A stretch of DNA of 64,000 bases from Chamaea fasciata (taxonomy: Eukaryota > Chordata > Aves > Passeriformes > Sylviidae): assembly GCA_029207755.1 (NCBI GenBank), contig JARCOQ010000005.1, forward strand, positions 52,665,563 through 52,729,562, read 5' to 3'. The translations under genes were made by a program, and so were the position numbers. Of the stretch, positions 39,589-51,012 are shown one piece after another. The notes beneath the pieces are model-generated. The model saw only the letters and a program-made list of their open reading frames with translations. It did not search any database and had not been told where the DNA came from. The stretch's first letter is position 1. Every line of letters begins with the position of its first letter.

Positions 39589-42516
39589 TATATATGTATG
39601 CATTTATGTAATCATTATCTCTCTGTCTCTATTGAAATATCATTCTCCTTTCCCAACCTTTCCCTGAACTGGCTCTTGCCCTGGTCCTTGATGAGGACTG
39701 GTCACTCTAAAGTTTTTAATATGGGTTTAGTTGGGTCTTAGAGTAAGTATTTGAGGGAAGGGGTTTTATGCCATGACTTTTTTCGAGTCTCTAGAGTTAG
39801 GCCCTGGGGTGCAGGTGTAAACTGTCACACAGAGCTGGCACCTATTAAAGCTCCTGAGGATCTGCCCTCAGTTTTTTCAAAACAGTCAACAGCCTTGTTC
39901 AACATGTAGAGAGCCAGCAGAACTGGAGCTAAAAAGCTTTATTGAAAACCTGACTGCTTCTTCTGGTGTTTATGTGGAACTTAATCTCTAGGAAATCAGG
40001 TCTAAAATTCAGTCTCATTCATGCTGCACTACCGAAGTTTCCACATTCGGGTGAATAACTTGAGAACTGTATTGAATGAGAATTGCACGAAGAAAAAAAA
40101 AGAAATAGACTTTTGGACAGGTATTTCATTTGTGAGCTTTGAAAAAATTCAGAAACATTAAGAAAATACTCTTCCAGACCTACCAAAGCTTGAGCTTCTT
40201 GGTGTCAATGGAGTTCTCTTGCATACCTTCAGAAGACTTTTTAATGCTGTTCTCTCAGCTGGGTTATTAATAAACTGATAGGCTGATCATAAAGTGACTT
40301 TATTGGAAAGAAAGTTTACCAAGTGAAGAATTGAGTAAATATTTTCCAGGCATCCATGTCCAATAGATCGGTGTGGTGGATAGTATGCAATACTGTCTTT
40401 TAGGACTGCAGTAACACAAGGTGCTCCAAAAAGCGTAACCCTAGTAGGACTGAGACCTGAGGAGAAAACATGTAAATCTTGCACCATCAGGCCATGATTC
40501 ATTGCAAGGCATGTAGTATAGAGGTAGAGTAGTCTTAGATCCCAGCTGTTTCCTTTCTTCAAGTCCTTCTCATTAATGCACATTAAAATAATTTTGAGGC
40601 AAATAATTGAACACTATTGGAAGAAGTTCCTCATAGAAAATCTTTTTAAAGAGTTTCAATTGTAATAATTTTATTCCAGCATATAGATTTGGGGCTTGTG
40701 GTAAATCATTGGCATTTGTTATCAAGAGCAGAAAAAAAATGTTTACAAATCATTGCGTTCGTTTCAGATTATTCATTGGAGTTGAAAGGCAACTGTTTGA
40801 GTTACTTTCTGTTACCATAAACAGAGCTCTGGGAGGACCACATACTTTGTAGCATAATTTTGTATGTAATTTTGTGTGTACCAACTGAGACTTCGCTTCA
40901 GTGAGTGTTCAGCTAATTTTCCAGAGAGGGGAATCAAGATTCCAGGCTACTGTTCCAAAGGAGCAAGTTTAAGTTGGCACTGATAGGGCATCAAGGCCTG
41001 CTGACTGACAGAGAAAGAGTCTAACCAAGATGTCTTATTTATTTTCCTTCTTGTGCAGCAATAGGCAAGGAAAGTCTTGGCTTCCCCTTTTACTACACAC
41101 TCCCAAAATCTCTGATGGGGTGGTGAAATGGTCAGATCTGGAAAAGAGTAAGAACTGAGGGCAGGGAGGATTTTGATACAGAGAATTTGAGTTAATAGTG
41201 CTCAACATTTCCTGGTAAATAAAAAAAGAAGGACTGTCAACGCACTTGCATCGTCGTTCAAGGCAGAATGAGACTGCCTGGTTTCCCTGGGTGCTGCTGG
41301 AATTACCCCAGAGCTTTTTCCTCTGTGAGAAAGAGCTACAACTGCTATCACATGAAGGCAGCACAAACAGCAACATCTGAGCAAGCTGCCAGAGCTCACA
41401 GCCAGCCCTGCATTCAGAGCTGCCTGGCCTTGCTTGCAGCAGTACAAGCAAAAGCAGCTTGGGTTTACCTTAGTGTGTTGTGACCAGTCCTGGAGTAATT
41501 AATTTCTGCAGGAGCTGTGCCAGCTATTCTGAGGTTTGGAGTGTTGTGGATCATTTAGCTTTGTTGTGGGTTTTTTGCCCCTTCCAAAAGTAAAATGAAA
41601 GCAAAACACACACCAACTCCATTGCTCATATGTTGGCACGTACTGAGAAATAACTTAACTGGCTCAAGAGTCTTCATAAAAAAAAAGGAAAACGTGGAAT
41701 TTTCAGGTAGCAAGAAAAAAGCAAGAAGTAGATATGACTCACTTTCATGGGCAATACAGGGGAATTGCAAAGTTGAATGTGATTCAGATACCTAATAGTA
41801 GCAGTGGTTTCCCAATGCTGATACATATGTGTCTGTTAAACACTACAGCATAAAAACAGTTATGCCAAAGAGAAGTGATAGGGGATAGGCCCTCAAAACA
41901 GCCAGTAGCTAATGCTGCCTCTGTGGTTTTATATATTTGCCTATTAAAATGACAATACAGACGTGGAGCATTTAGGTTTAAGAAGCCTTCTTTTTACTAA
42001 ACAACATTAAACAAACTGCCAAAGTAGGGGGTTATGACTCCAGTAATTGAAACATGCTGTTCTGTTCAAGACCAGAACTCCATAAAGACTCTTTTCACCC
42101 AGTAATGTCCTTTGTGTTTGCCTGCTACCCCTGCTAGAAATTACTGTAGACCTGAAGTATGTCTTTCCAAGTGGAGTGGGAATGACAGAGTGCAACAGCA
42201 CACTTGGCAGATGGGGTCACAGCCTTTTTAGGTTGTTCATGTTCATTGTGCATTGGAAATCGATTTGCAGCTCAGAAAACATGAAGACATAGGGGGATTC
42301 CTCACCCCACTGTTTGGGGTTTTGTTTTGTTTTCATGTTAACTTTAAGCCTAGGATGCAGGAAAAATAATTAGAGGGATTAATTTGGATTAACTGATTAG
42401 GGTAATCTTCATTAGCTTAATTTATAGTGTGCCTTTTTGTGTGTTTCTCACTCTTCTACATTTATATTCTGAATTTGTACATTATCTTGAATTTCTTTTT
42501 TCCTTCTGTCTTCTAG

Positions 42517-42651
42517 ATGTCGATGAGTGTCTGGATAACAATGGAGGGTGCCAGCAGATCTGTGTAAATACTATGGGCAGCTATGAATGTCAGTGCAAAG
42601 AGGGCTTTTTTCTGAGTGATAACCAGCACACCTGCATTCATCGCTCCATTG
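42517..42651 (+). CDS. SCUBE1: SCUBE1 internal coding exon: EGF-like domain 3 (calcium-binding)
   Basis: This 135-bp exon follows a long polypyrimidine tract ending TCTTCTAG and is followed by the donor GTAAGT. It is phase 1 at both ends, so it joins in frame to the exon at 24036-24164. Its 44 full codons begin VDEC and hold six cysteines, at codons 4, 11, 15, 24, 26 and 39. The hydroxylation pattern [10 protein letters not shown] is present. The stretch [11 protein letters not shown], followed by [16 protein letters not shown], is characteristic of SCUBE proteins and closest to SCUBE1 as I remember it. The last base should join a following exon to give the Glu-Gly-Met-Asn-Cys sequence that starts EGF domain 4; that exon is not in the window. 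An in-frame ATG at 42429 lies in the intron and is not a start. The reading frame is intact. Confidence 0.93.
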
Positions 42652-42717
42652 GTAAGTTTTTAGCATGTAAAATGTGCTCTTTAGAATAACCATATTAAAT
42701 CAGGAAAGCTGAAACAG

Positions 42718-42748
42718 TTTGGGGTTTGTTGGGTTTTTTGGTTTTTAT
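42718..42748. repeat. Short T/G-rich tract
   Basis: GGGGTTTGTTGGGTTTTTTG-type sequence shortly after the EGF-3 exon donor. Confidence 0.8.
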
Positions 42749-45700
42749 TCTCCACAGTTCTCTAAATCATTTTACTGGTTGGTTGAAATTGATTGATTCC
42801 TCTGCTACCCAAACTTGTAGAAGAGCCATAAATAAGACAAAGAAACAGGCTTTGGTTTGACACACAAATTATACTTGGTTCGCACAACAGACTCTTTGTG
42901 CAGGCAGAGACAGATTTTCAAATGGTAACTTTCTCCTTCTGAGTTTCCAGAATTTAAAAATCTGTTTATTGCATAATGGTGCACCTGTGTTTCACCTTAG
43001 AAAGCATGGAACCTTAAATCCAAATGAGCAGTTTGTTGCTTCTGTAAATTACACAGCTTACGGGGGATTTTGCCAGTCATGTAGCTCATTATTTCATTGC
43101 AGACTGATCGTGGCTGATACTATACTGACACATGCTTTTCTTTGATTCAGTACCCTGTCCTAGGGTGGATTAAAAAACAGTTTCTCTGTTGCCTATGCAC
43201 TAGCAAGAGAAACAAGGAATCCCTTTAGAACTGTGATCCTTGTCTGCTGCTGTGTCGGACTAGAATAAGCAGCTCTCCCTTTTCTGTCGATGTCAGACAT
43301 GGAAGACAAGTTTGAGTGGAAAGGGAGAAAAGAAAACAACATAGTCATAAATCTTTGCAATTAAGTGGACTCTCTCAGTGTTCATTCAGCCTTCTGTGAC
43401 CCTGGCAGCAGTGGGAATATATGCTAGCAAACTCATTTACCAATAAGCAATACAGAATGACAAAGTAGCAAGATGAGACTGGTGATCAACAGTGTAAGCA
43501 TGCTGTAAATTTTGCTGTAAAAACAGGCCACACAAATGCTTCTGAAAATTTTAAGTGACTTAATACTAACCAGACAATCACTTGAACACAGAGTATGAGT
43601 TTAGTCATCCTGTTGATAAGAAAGCAAAACGTCAGAGTTTTGCTACGACACAGCATGTCAGAAATGCAGATGTATTTCTGGCACTGTGTGTCTGCTTAAA
43701 CAGAATTGTAGCAACAAGCAGTGATTTTGACTTTCAGAATCGTGAGACTATGGAATATATTGACAGGTCCACTTTTTAACATGATTATTGAGTATTGTGA
43801 TTATGACAAGAATATGCAATTAAGCTGCATGAACCAGTGCATGTTTGAGGTTGTTATCTAATAGTTTTTAGTCGTTCTTTAAACATAAGTTGTCCAGATT
43901 TTTGTCCACCATAAAGTAACCCTGACACAAAGATATCCAACAGAGCAAGGAATAGTAGCTGGAGACTTAATGAAAAGCACTTGCAGAGTACTGTGCCACA
44001 ATCATTATTTCAATTTGCACATTATAAAAATTCCCAGTTGTAATAAAAAAAGAATTTAGTTATCTGAGATGGAAACTAATGAAATAAATGAAAAATGAGA
44101 ATCTAAAGGCAAAGGTTTATTCTAAGGAATAACTTCACTGGGTGAAAAGGGTATGTTTTTATGGCAGTGAGGGTTCCTAGTTTGTCTGAAAGACTAGGGG
44201 AGTGGATTTGAACACTGACTGCTGTGGGCATAGAATTAATATACATGGAAAATGTATTTGTATTAACTTGTTTACAAAGAAAATATCATATAAGACATAG
44301 ATGTTTAATTTGAAGCAATATCTTAAATTGTTTTAGATCTGAAAAAAAACAAGCAAACTATCAAATAGACTAGTGGGGATTGTAGTGTGTTTTAAGAACA
44401 AATGGTTTGCAGCTTTTCAAAAGTAAAGTGTCAATTTACAATAGCAGCAAACATTACACTGAAGTATCATGATCCCCCACAGAAATGCATCAGGTGGGTA
44501 TGCTGGAGGAAGGAATTGAGATGAAATGATCTCTTTCACTTGTCAGAGGTGACTGAACTGCAAACAGTAAACATGCGTAGTGAGAAAGCAAAAGGCTTTT
44601 TTAATATCCGTATTTACTCGCTTTCATAGGTCTCACTTGTAAACGCTGCTACAGAAACTCTTGGAACACAAAAATACACATCACCATATTTATCCAGAAT
44701 GGCGCCTAGGGCTATATTGTGACTGCTGTTGGTAAACAGGGTTGGAGTGGGCAAAGGCAAACCACCCGGCCAGCACTGCAGTCCAAACATGAAAGCACTG
44801 ACTTGCCAAAGCCCTTTAGCAAGTTTGTTGACTTTGTGCATAATAAGATCCATTCATTGCAGGGTGGGTGCATTTCTAGCTCTGTAAAATGCAGGTGCAG
44901 TCAGAGAATGTTGATGTCCTCAACATCAGCTAAAGTCTCTCCGAGGACTCAGCTAGTCTAAAACTGTCAGCCTCAAGGCTCTTCCTGCACTTTGCTGCCA
45001 CCTTTCCCCTCCTGTTTTCAAATGCTTTGGGAAAAAAGGGAGAAGCATTGCAAGGTGCTTAGGACGAGATTGGAGTTGGGATGAGTTCAGAAGGGAGGGA
45101 GCAGCATTAAGCCTAAGGATGCCCTATCTTCAGGCCCAGCTTACCTGCCTCAGACACCAGCAGAGCTGGTGCTAATCACATGCCTGGAGCTCACCAGCAC
45201 ATTCAAGTAATGGAGTGGTTTCACAGTTTAAAAAGGGCTTTGGCTATTGCGAGTTGGGCAGAGGAAGGAATACATACATCCCTTTTTGCACTTACCAGGC
45301 AAAGGAATGGTGTTCTCCAATAAGAGATACCCTCCTTAAAATTGTTGGGTGCTCTGTGAATTTTCTCAGGTTCCAGAGTTGCACTGTGCTTGTCCCAGTG
45401 GTTCTGGGATGTTTTGTGTCACTGTGCTCCTACCCCCAAGTTGTGGTTAAAAGCCATATTGGAGTTCATGATGGGGACTTATATTCTTGTTTCTCAAATG
45501 ACATGTTGGCTTGCCATCCAGAAGTGGTATTATTTCTTGTAGACAAAAAGGATTAATGATCCACAGAGAAATAATAATTTTATACTAGGGAGAGGCCTGG
45601 CTGACATTAAAGTCAGAGCAAACCCTGGTGTCCCAGCATTTGCACTGTTTCACTGTCTTCATTACAGGCCTACTGATTTCTTATGTTTAGTCCCAGTATC

Positions 45701-47560
45701 TTTTGGGAAGATGATATACCCAGTACAATTTACCTCATTTATTTTAGCATAAAACTTATTTTTGCTTTACTAGTCAGATTTCAGTGCTATTTTACTCACT
45801 ATAATGATGGCGAGAACAGGGAGAATGGGAGGGAGAGTAGATTGTAAAAGTTACAGAGAACTTAACAGTTGTTTATCTTTGTATATCTTAATTGCATGAG
45901 TGGGTATGAACACTGGGAATTATGCCAGAGACAAGGTTGTGTTTGTTTCCTCATGACTTAAAGAGAAACCTGAATAAAACAGCTGTTACTGTATCATCTC
46001 CAGCTCCAGAGGGAGCATGTGTTTAATAAATGTGGAGGTTACTATCATACACTACTGCTGTGACTGAGTCAAGTTAGTGGGTTACAGCACATTATCACTG
46101 AACTTGGTGAAAAACCAAAAGCCCTAATTCAACAAAGCCTTGGGGTAGATTCTTAAAGTCCTAATTTAGGAAAGGTGGTGAAAAATCTAAATTGGGCTTT
46201 AAAAGTATCAAAATAGACAGAGTGCCTATAGATAGACACGCTGGAGAGACAGCGTGCCTGTATCTCCACTGAAGCTCAGAGTGAACACAGTGAAGGGTTG
46301 GGTATATCCCATTTGCATTACAACTTTAAAAAGGTATTGTGGGCAGGAGCCCTGGCTTCAAACTGCCTTACCTACCCAAATTTCCAGCTGAGTCCCATGT
46401 CCAGGGGTGAGTCTCCTAAAGCACAAAAGATTTTTGCCTACAAGGGGGATACTTCAGGAGCTCTGTGGCTGAGAACACTTCCGCCCCATTAGATTCCATC
46501 CCCTGGGTGTCTAGGTCTAGCATAGTTAAATTAATGGTCTTATGTCTGCTCATCATTCTGGCAATGTTTTTATACAGCAAGTACCAAGTAAGCTGAAAAA
46601 GCAGGTGGATTATGAGTGGCAGTTACATGTGGAGATGAGAAGAGGTGGAAAAGTATCAGGCTACAGAAGGCTGAAATCATGGTGGTCTCATCAGGAGGTG
46701 AAAAAGCTTTTTACACAGTTGTCACTGTCATTTTCAAGCCTGTTAAAAAACCACTTAGCAAGGAAATGCTTTTTCACCTCCCTTTATCCCATTAGCCTTA
46801 GCAAAGTTAGGGAATTTGGCATTAAGTCAAGCTACCACAATTTAGCCAGATTTTCAAAACCAGCTTGTCTCTTTCTGTACTAACGGTGTGCAGGTTCATA
46901 CTCAGAGGAGAAGGAAATGGGCTAAACCACGTTGTCTTGCAGTTGCTAGGTAGGCCTGTGGAATGGCTTATCATGATTTTGCTGATGCACAGAAACTTGT
47001 TAAACTTGATTGTGTGTTAAATCCTCGTTAATTTTGCAGCAGTAGCATAAGAGTCCATTGGTCAGCTGATATCAAACTACTGAGTTGCTTCTTCTGAGGA
47101 TTATAAAGCCACCTTTGTTCAATTTTTTTACTTCCTATTTTTCATGATTTATTTTTATTTTTCATGTGTTTTCTTAGTTCGGTGTGATTTTGTAGTGGTA
47201 AAATAGTGTGTTAGGACTCCCTGGGCAGAAGCACTCTCCCCAGTCACTGAAGTTGGGATTCTGGGATTCTTTATTCCCATCTCTGGTGCTGATCCCTTGT
47301 GGGACTCTAGGCAAGAGGACAGAGGTGTTTTTTCTACAGAAAGCACAATAATCTATTCATATTTAAATTCATGTGAATGTGTGACTTTAAATAATTAAGT
47401 GTTGCCAGTGCTGTTCCAGAATTTATGAAGTACGAGTTTCTCATCTCAACTGTGAAAGCTCTTCCATGATGATGTAACCAGCTAAATTAGTCCACTGCCT
47501 GAACATGCTTCACCATGGCTACCCTGAGTGCAGGTGTCCCATTCGCAGAACATTCCTATT

Positions 47561-47587
47561 TGGGTTTTTTTGGGGTTTTTTTTTTGG
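47561..47587. repeat. Short T/G-rich tract
   Basis: TGGGTTTTTTTGGGGTTTTT-type sequence, same style as the larger tract at 60.2 kb. Confidence 0.8.
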
Positions 47588-48217
47588 AATCCTAATATGA
47601 TTGTAAAGGAATATATGCAAAGCAAATTTTGTAAAGGAAATCAGTTCATAGATAAAATGATAAGAAAGCATTTCAGGCAGCAGCAGTTTTATCTGGACCA
47701 ACATTGTGTGATCTTGGAAGCCTTTTCCTAAAACTGCACGCATTATGACTTAAGTGTAATAGAAACTTGTCTCTTTATGTATTCCCATGATACATTTAGA
47801 ATAAAACATACAATTTATTATCTTTCACAGAATATAGGAGATGTAGATATAGAAAAGGTATTCTAAAACTCACAGTGCCCTGTTAGAAGTGTGTAACTTT
47901 TTAAAACTGCGTATCACCCGCGAAAATTGCTGTACTTTTATTTTCAGGATTCTTATTTGCTCCAGCAGCCTGTGTGAAGGGCACTTTGCATTTTCTTTCT
48001 CTATTCCTCTAGAACAGAAAGAGTTTTCATTTGTGTGGAGAGAAGATGCAACAAGTGAAAATGCCTGGTATGAGTAAGAAGTAATTTCTGTTCGACCTGA
48101 TCTCCCTCCTTTCATATACAAATGACTTATTATGATTAGGACTAGTAAAATGAAACTGGTGTAAAACCAGTTTGAGTGTAACCTGACTTAGGTTCAGCTG
48201 TGACGGGAAGCAGTAAT

Positions 48218-48600
48218 CATCACAGAATCACAAAATCAGTTTTAGGTGAAAGTTGAGGGCTAGATGTGTTAGTAAGTAGTTTCATAGAATCCTAGAAGAG
48301 CTCAGGTTGGAAAGGACCTCCAGCCTTCTGTGGAAAAGGAAGCCTGGATGAAAATACCAAGTGCCTTGTCTGGTCGTATCTTGAAAACCACCATCAGCAG
48401 TGACGGCAACTCCACTATGTCCCTGGGGAGGTTATTTCACTGAATGGTCATTCTCATTGTAAAAATTGTCTTTCTTAGGTTATGAAACCAATAAAACTTT
48501 GGTCAGTGCAACTTGTAACCACTGCTCTTTATCTTTTCTCCTTGTGGCTCCTTGCGAAAAATATCCTCTTTATAGCTGCCCACTAAGCACTATTCAAATA
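48218..48600 (-). mobile_element. CR1-type LINE remnant(s), antisense, with two 3' tails
   Basis: Two tail-like starts occur in the same antisense orientation: CACAGAATCACAAAATCAGT at about 48220 and TTTCATAGAATCCTAGAAGA at about 48280. The second continues with GGTTGGAAAGGACCTCCAGC, TCTTGAAAACCACCATCAGC, AGTGACGGCAACTCCACTAT, CCTGGGGAGGTTATTTCACT and CTTGTAACCACTGCTCTTTA. Those segments correspond to the 3' untranslated and terminal ORF2 region of an old, diverged CR1 subfamily. The double tail suggests two insertions, one into or beside the other. The right limit is fuzzy because similarity decays gradually. Confidence 0.78.
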
Positions 48601-49076
48601 AAATTGTTTGTCCAAATAAAACTGCAAAATCAGAGTCTTAAGTATCAAAATTCTCAGTACTATTTTGTTGATGGTTTGTTTCCCCCTTAGCTTTTCCCTT
48701 TAAGACGTTCAGCTTAGATGCTTAGGATGTCATAGAATTGGAGACAAAGGCATGCCACTTTTGGCTTACAAAAATTTTAAATCCATCTGAAACCTGAGGC
48801 TGCAATCTTGCTTTTATGTGTAAGAAAACTGAGGTGTAAATAGTCCAGTATTGTCTAAGACTGTGTCTGGACTGCAGGACAGATCCCATCCCTGAGAGCA
48901 GCTGCAGTTCTGTTGCTCAGAGCAGTCCAGACAGAAACCAAGATGTGAGAAAATGTAATGTGACATGAAATCAAGCTAGAGTTTCAGTATATCCCAAGTT
49001 GCAGAGTAAAATACAGCCAAGTAAAGTTGATTGCAATCCTCTGTTGAGTTCCTGGGGACCAACTCAGGCTCATATC

Positions 49077-49133
49077 ATTTACACTCAGCAAAGTGTACAC
49101 TGAGTATTTACATTCAGCAAAATGTGACCAAGT
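49077..49133. repeat. Two-copy tandem repeat, period 29 bp
   Basis: ATTTACACTCAGCAAAGTGT (49077) is repeated as ATTTACATTCAGCAAAATGT (49106) with few substitutions, indicating a moderately old local duplication. Confidence 0.85.
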
Positions 49134-50860
49134 CTCTGCACATTCTACCTTAGTTTTGTAGCTCACTTGCCTTCCTAAAGAAATACCTTGTGCTTCAAAA
49201 TTTTCTGGGACTTTGAATTAGTTTTAATTCAGAAGGAAAACCAAATTTTGTTGAGTAGTCAATACCTATTGTTGCTTTGCTTCAGCTGAGATTGAATGCA
49301 CTAGAAAACCAACAGTTAGGAGGATACAATCATGGTGAGTTAATTGAAAACTCAAAGGAAAAGTCTCCCAACACTCAGGAACAAGAGCAGATGGCCAGAT
49401 TTTGCCAAAATCTGGGGTTGAATTCCAAGAGTGTTGTGCAGAAGCTGTCCTTCAACAGGTACCAGATGTAAGCATACTGATCAGAGCAGGCTTAAATATT
49501 TTAATAAGTAAAGAGAAAACAAAACAATGCTAAAAAATCACAGCCTAGATGTGCTAGGAAACATCAGCTGGTAGGTAATCTAGGAGTCATATGGATATAG
49601 TGCTTGAACAGTAAATGCACAGGTGAATATGACTAAGTGATCAACGAGGACATGCAGATAATTTCTCAGTGAGCAAGAATATGAAATAGTTTAGTGGTAC
49701 AGTCATTGTTTCTGCATGGCTCCATTGCCAGTGCCTTTTGGTGTGGAAAGGAGGAAAACTAATGGGGGAAAATGAAGCTGGAGGTGCAAAGAAGTTCGCC
49801 TTAGAAAGAGCAGCTGTTTGAAACACCCTGCAGCAGCATGACAGCCAGCCAGCTTGCCAGGGGCAGCACAGAATTTGTTAGTCGGATCAGAAATCTCTCC
49901 ACACCTGTGTGACAGAAAGTGCAGTGAGCAGGCTGGAGCTCAGCAGCTGAGTGACTGGCAGTGCTGACAGGATGGGAAAACTATACGCACGAATGGGAAA
50001 ACACACTGCAAAGCAGGACCTTAAGAAAAAAATTAAAAAGAGAAAATAGGCAAAAGAGGCTTTCACACTCAATCATTCAATAGCACTGGAAGTGAACCAA
50101 TGTTCTGTTCATACTGTCTCCTTTGGATATAGCAAGATTATACTAAATAAAAGAACTGACATGTTTTTTAAAGGCCTCTAGCATCCAGTTGACTGAAACA
50201 TTAGGTGAGAAAGATCTGGGAAGAATATTAAGCCAGAGCATACTGGCAAAAAGCATGCTTTCACACATAGCACAACAAATGGACTCTGTTTAAAGTATAC
50301 CATATTTTGTATTTGTCATGTGTTTCTCTCTGAAGGCAAGGCCTGCTCTGAGTACTATGTAAAGATGCTCAGCATCTTTCATGCCTGCTGTAGTCACTCT
50401 GGGTGTCTCTGTGTGTGTCTCGTATTTTTCACTGTGCAGAGAAACCAGTCACAGACCGTGTTGCAGGCACTGCTCCTCCTTTCTGGTATCCATGACAAAT
50501 CTCAGAGATGTGATCCAGCAGAAGCTCTAGAGACTGATACTGCAATGTGTTTCTGGTTATAAACCAGGAGAAATTCAAGATAAGAATAGCAAATACCTGT
50601 TCATATAAACTGTTAGCCTCCTGTATGTGGCATGCACTTCATCAGTTCTATTAATTATTAAGTTCCATGTAATTATGTTTGAGGTTGCTCTGAGCTGTTC
50701 TGAGTTAATTTAGAAGTTAATGGAATTAAGAAGGGAGATACATATATTTAATAGTCATGTATATTTCAAGCCTAAGAATACTTGCATGCTTTGTTAAATT
50801 TCAAATCTTAGAAGTCACTGTGAATGCTTCCATAGCAGGAACCTTGTAGGAACACCATTT

Positions 50861-51012
50861 TTAAGAGGGAGAACAAAGGAAGAAGGGAGTGAAATAAAGA
50901 TATGTCAGGCAAACGTAAAATAAGAGAAGGAAGAAGAGAAACAGCCAGCCAAGTGGGAATGAGGTGAAGAAGAGGAGGATAGATAGAAGATGAAAAGAAG
51001 AGTGAGAAACAA
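50861..51012. repeat. Purine-rich (GA) tract, about 150 bp
   Basis: The + strand is dominated by A and G (AGAGGGAGAACAAAGGAAGA, GAAGAAGAGGAGGATAGATA and similar), with few pyrimidine interruptions. It is a low-complexity polypurine stretch. Confidence 0.75.

Larger units (their letters stand above)
24165..42516 (+). other. SCUBE1: SCUBE1 intron between EGF-2 and EGF-3 exons
   Basis: This complete 18,352-bp phase-1 intron starts GTAAGT and ends with a strong pyrimidine tract plus TAG. It contains all three of the larger CR1 fragments in the window (32.5-34.8 kb), a CR1 tail remnant at 28.7 kb, a pyrimidine-rich imperfect repeat at 26998-27060, a nine-base G run at 27215-27223, an 18-base T run at 31058-31075 and a TATAGA microsatellite at 39565-39588. 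I found no nested gene, small RNA or exon. Open frames here, including a 174-codon frame starting inside the EGF-2 exon in another register, lack any recognisable domain. Confidence 0.9.

Noticed and set aside
41035..41451. 138-codon minus-strand frame with overlapping frames on both strands
   Set aside because: No domain, no splice signals and no codon pattern that I could recognise; probably a locally GC-richer stretch with few stops.
42429..42689. Using the ATG at 42429 as a start for the EGF-3 coding region
   Set aside because: The ATG lies upstream of a strong acceptor at 42515-42516, in the intron. The frame merely reads through both splice sites.
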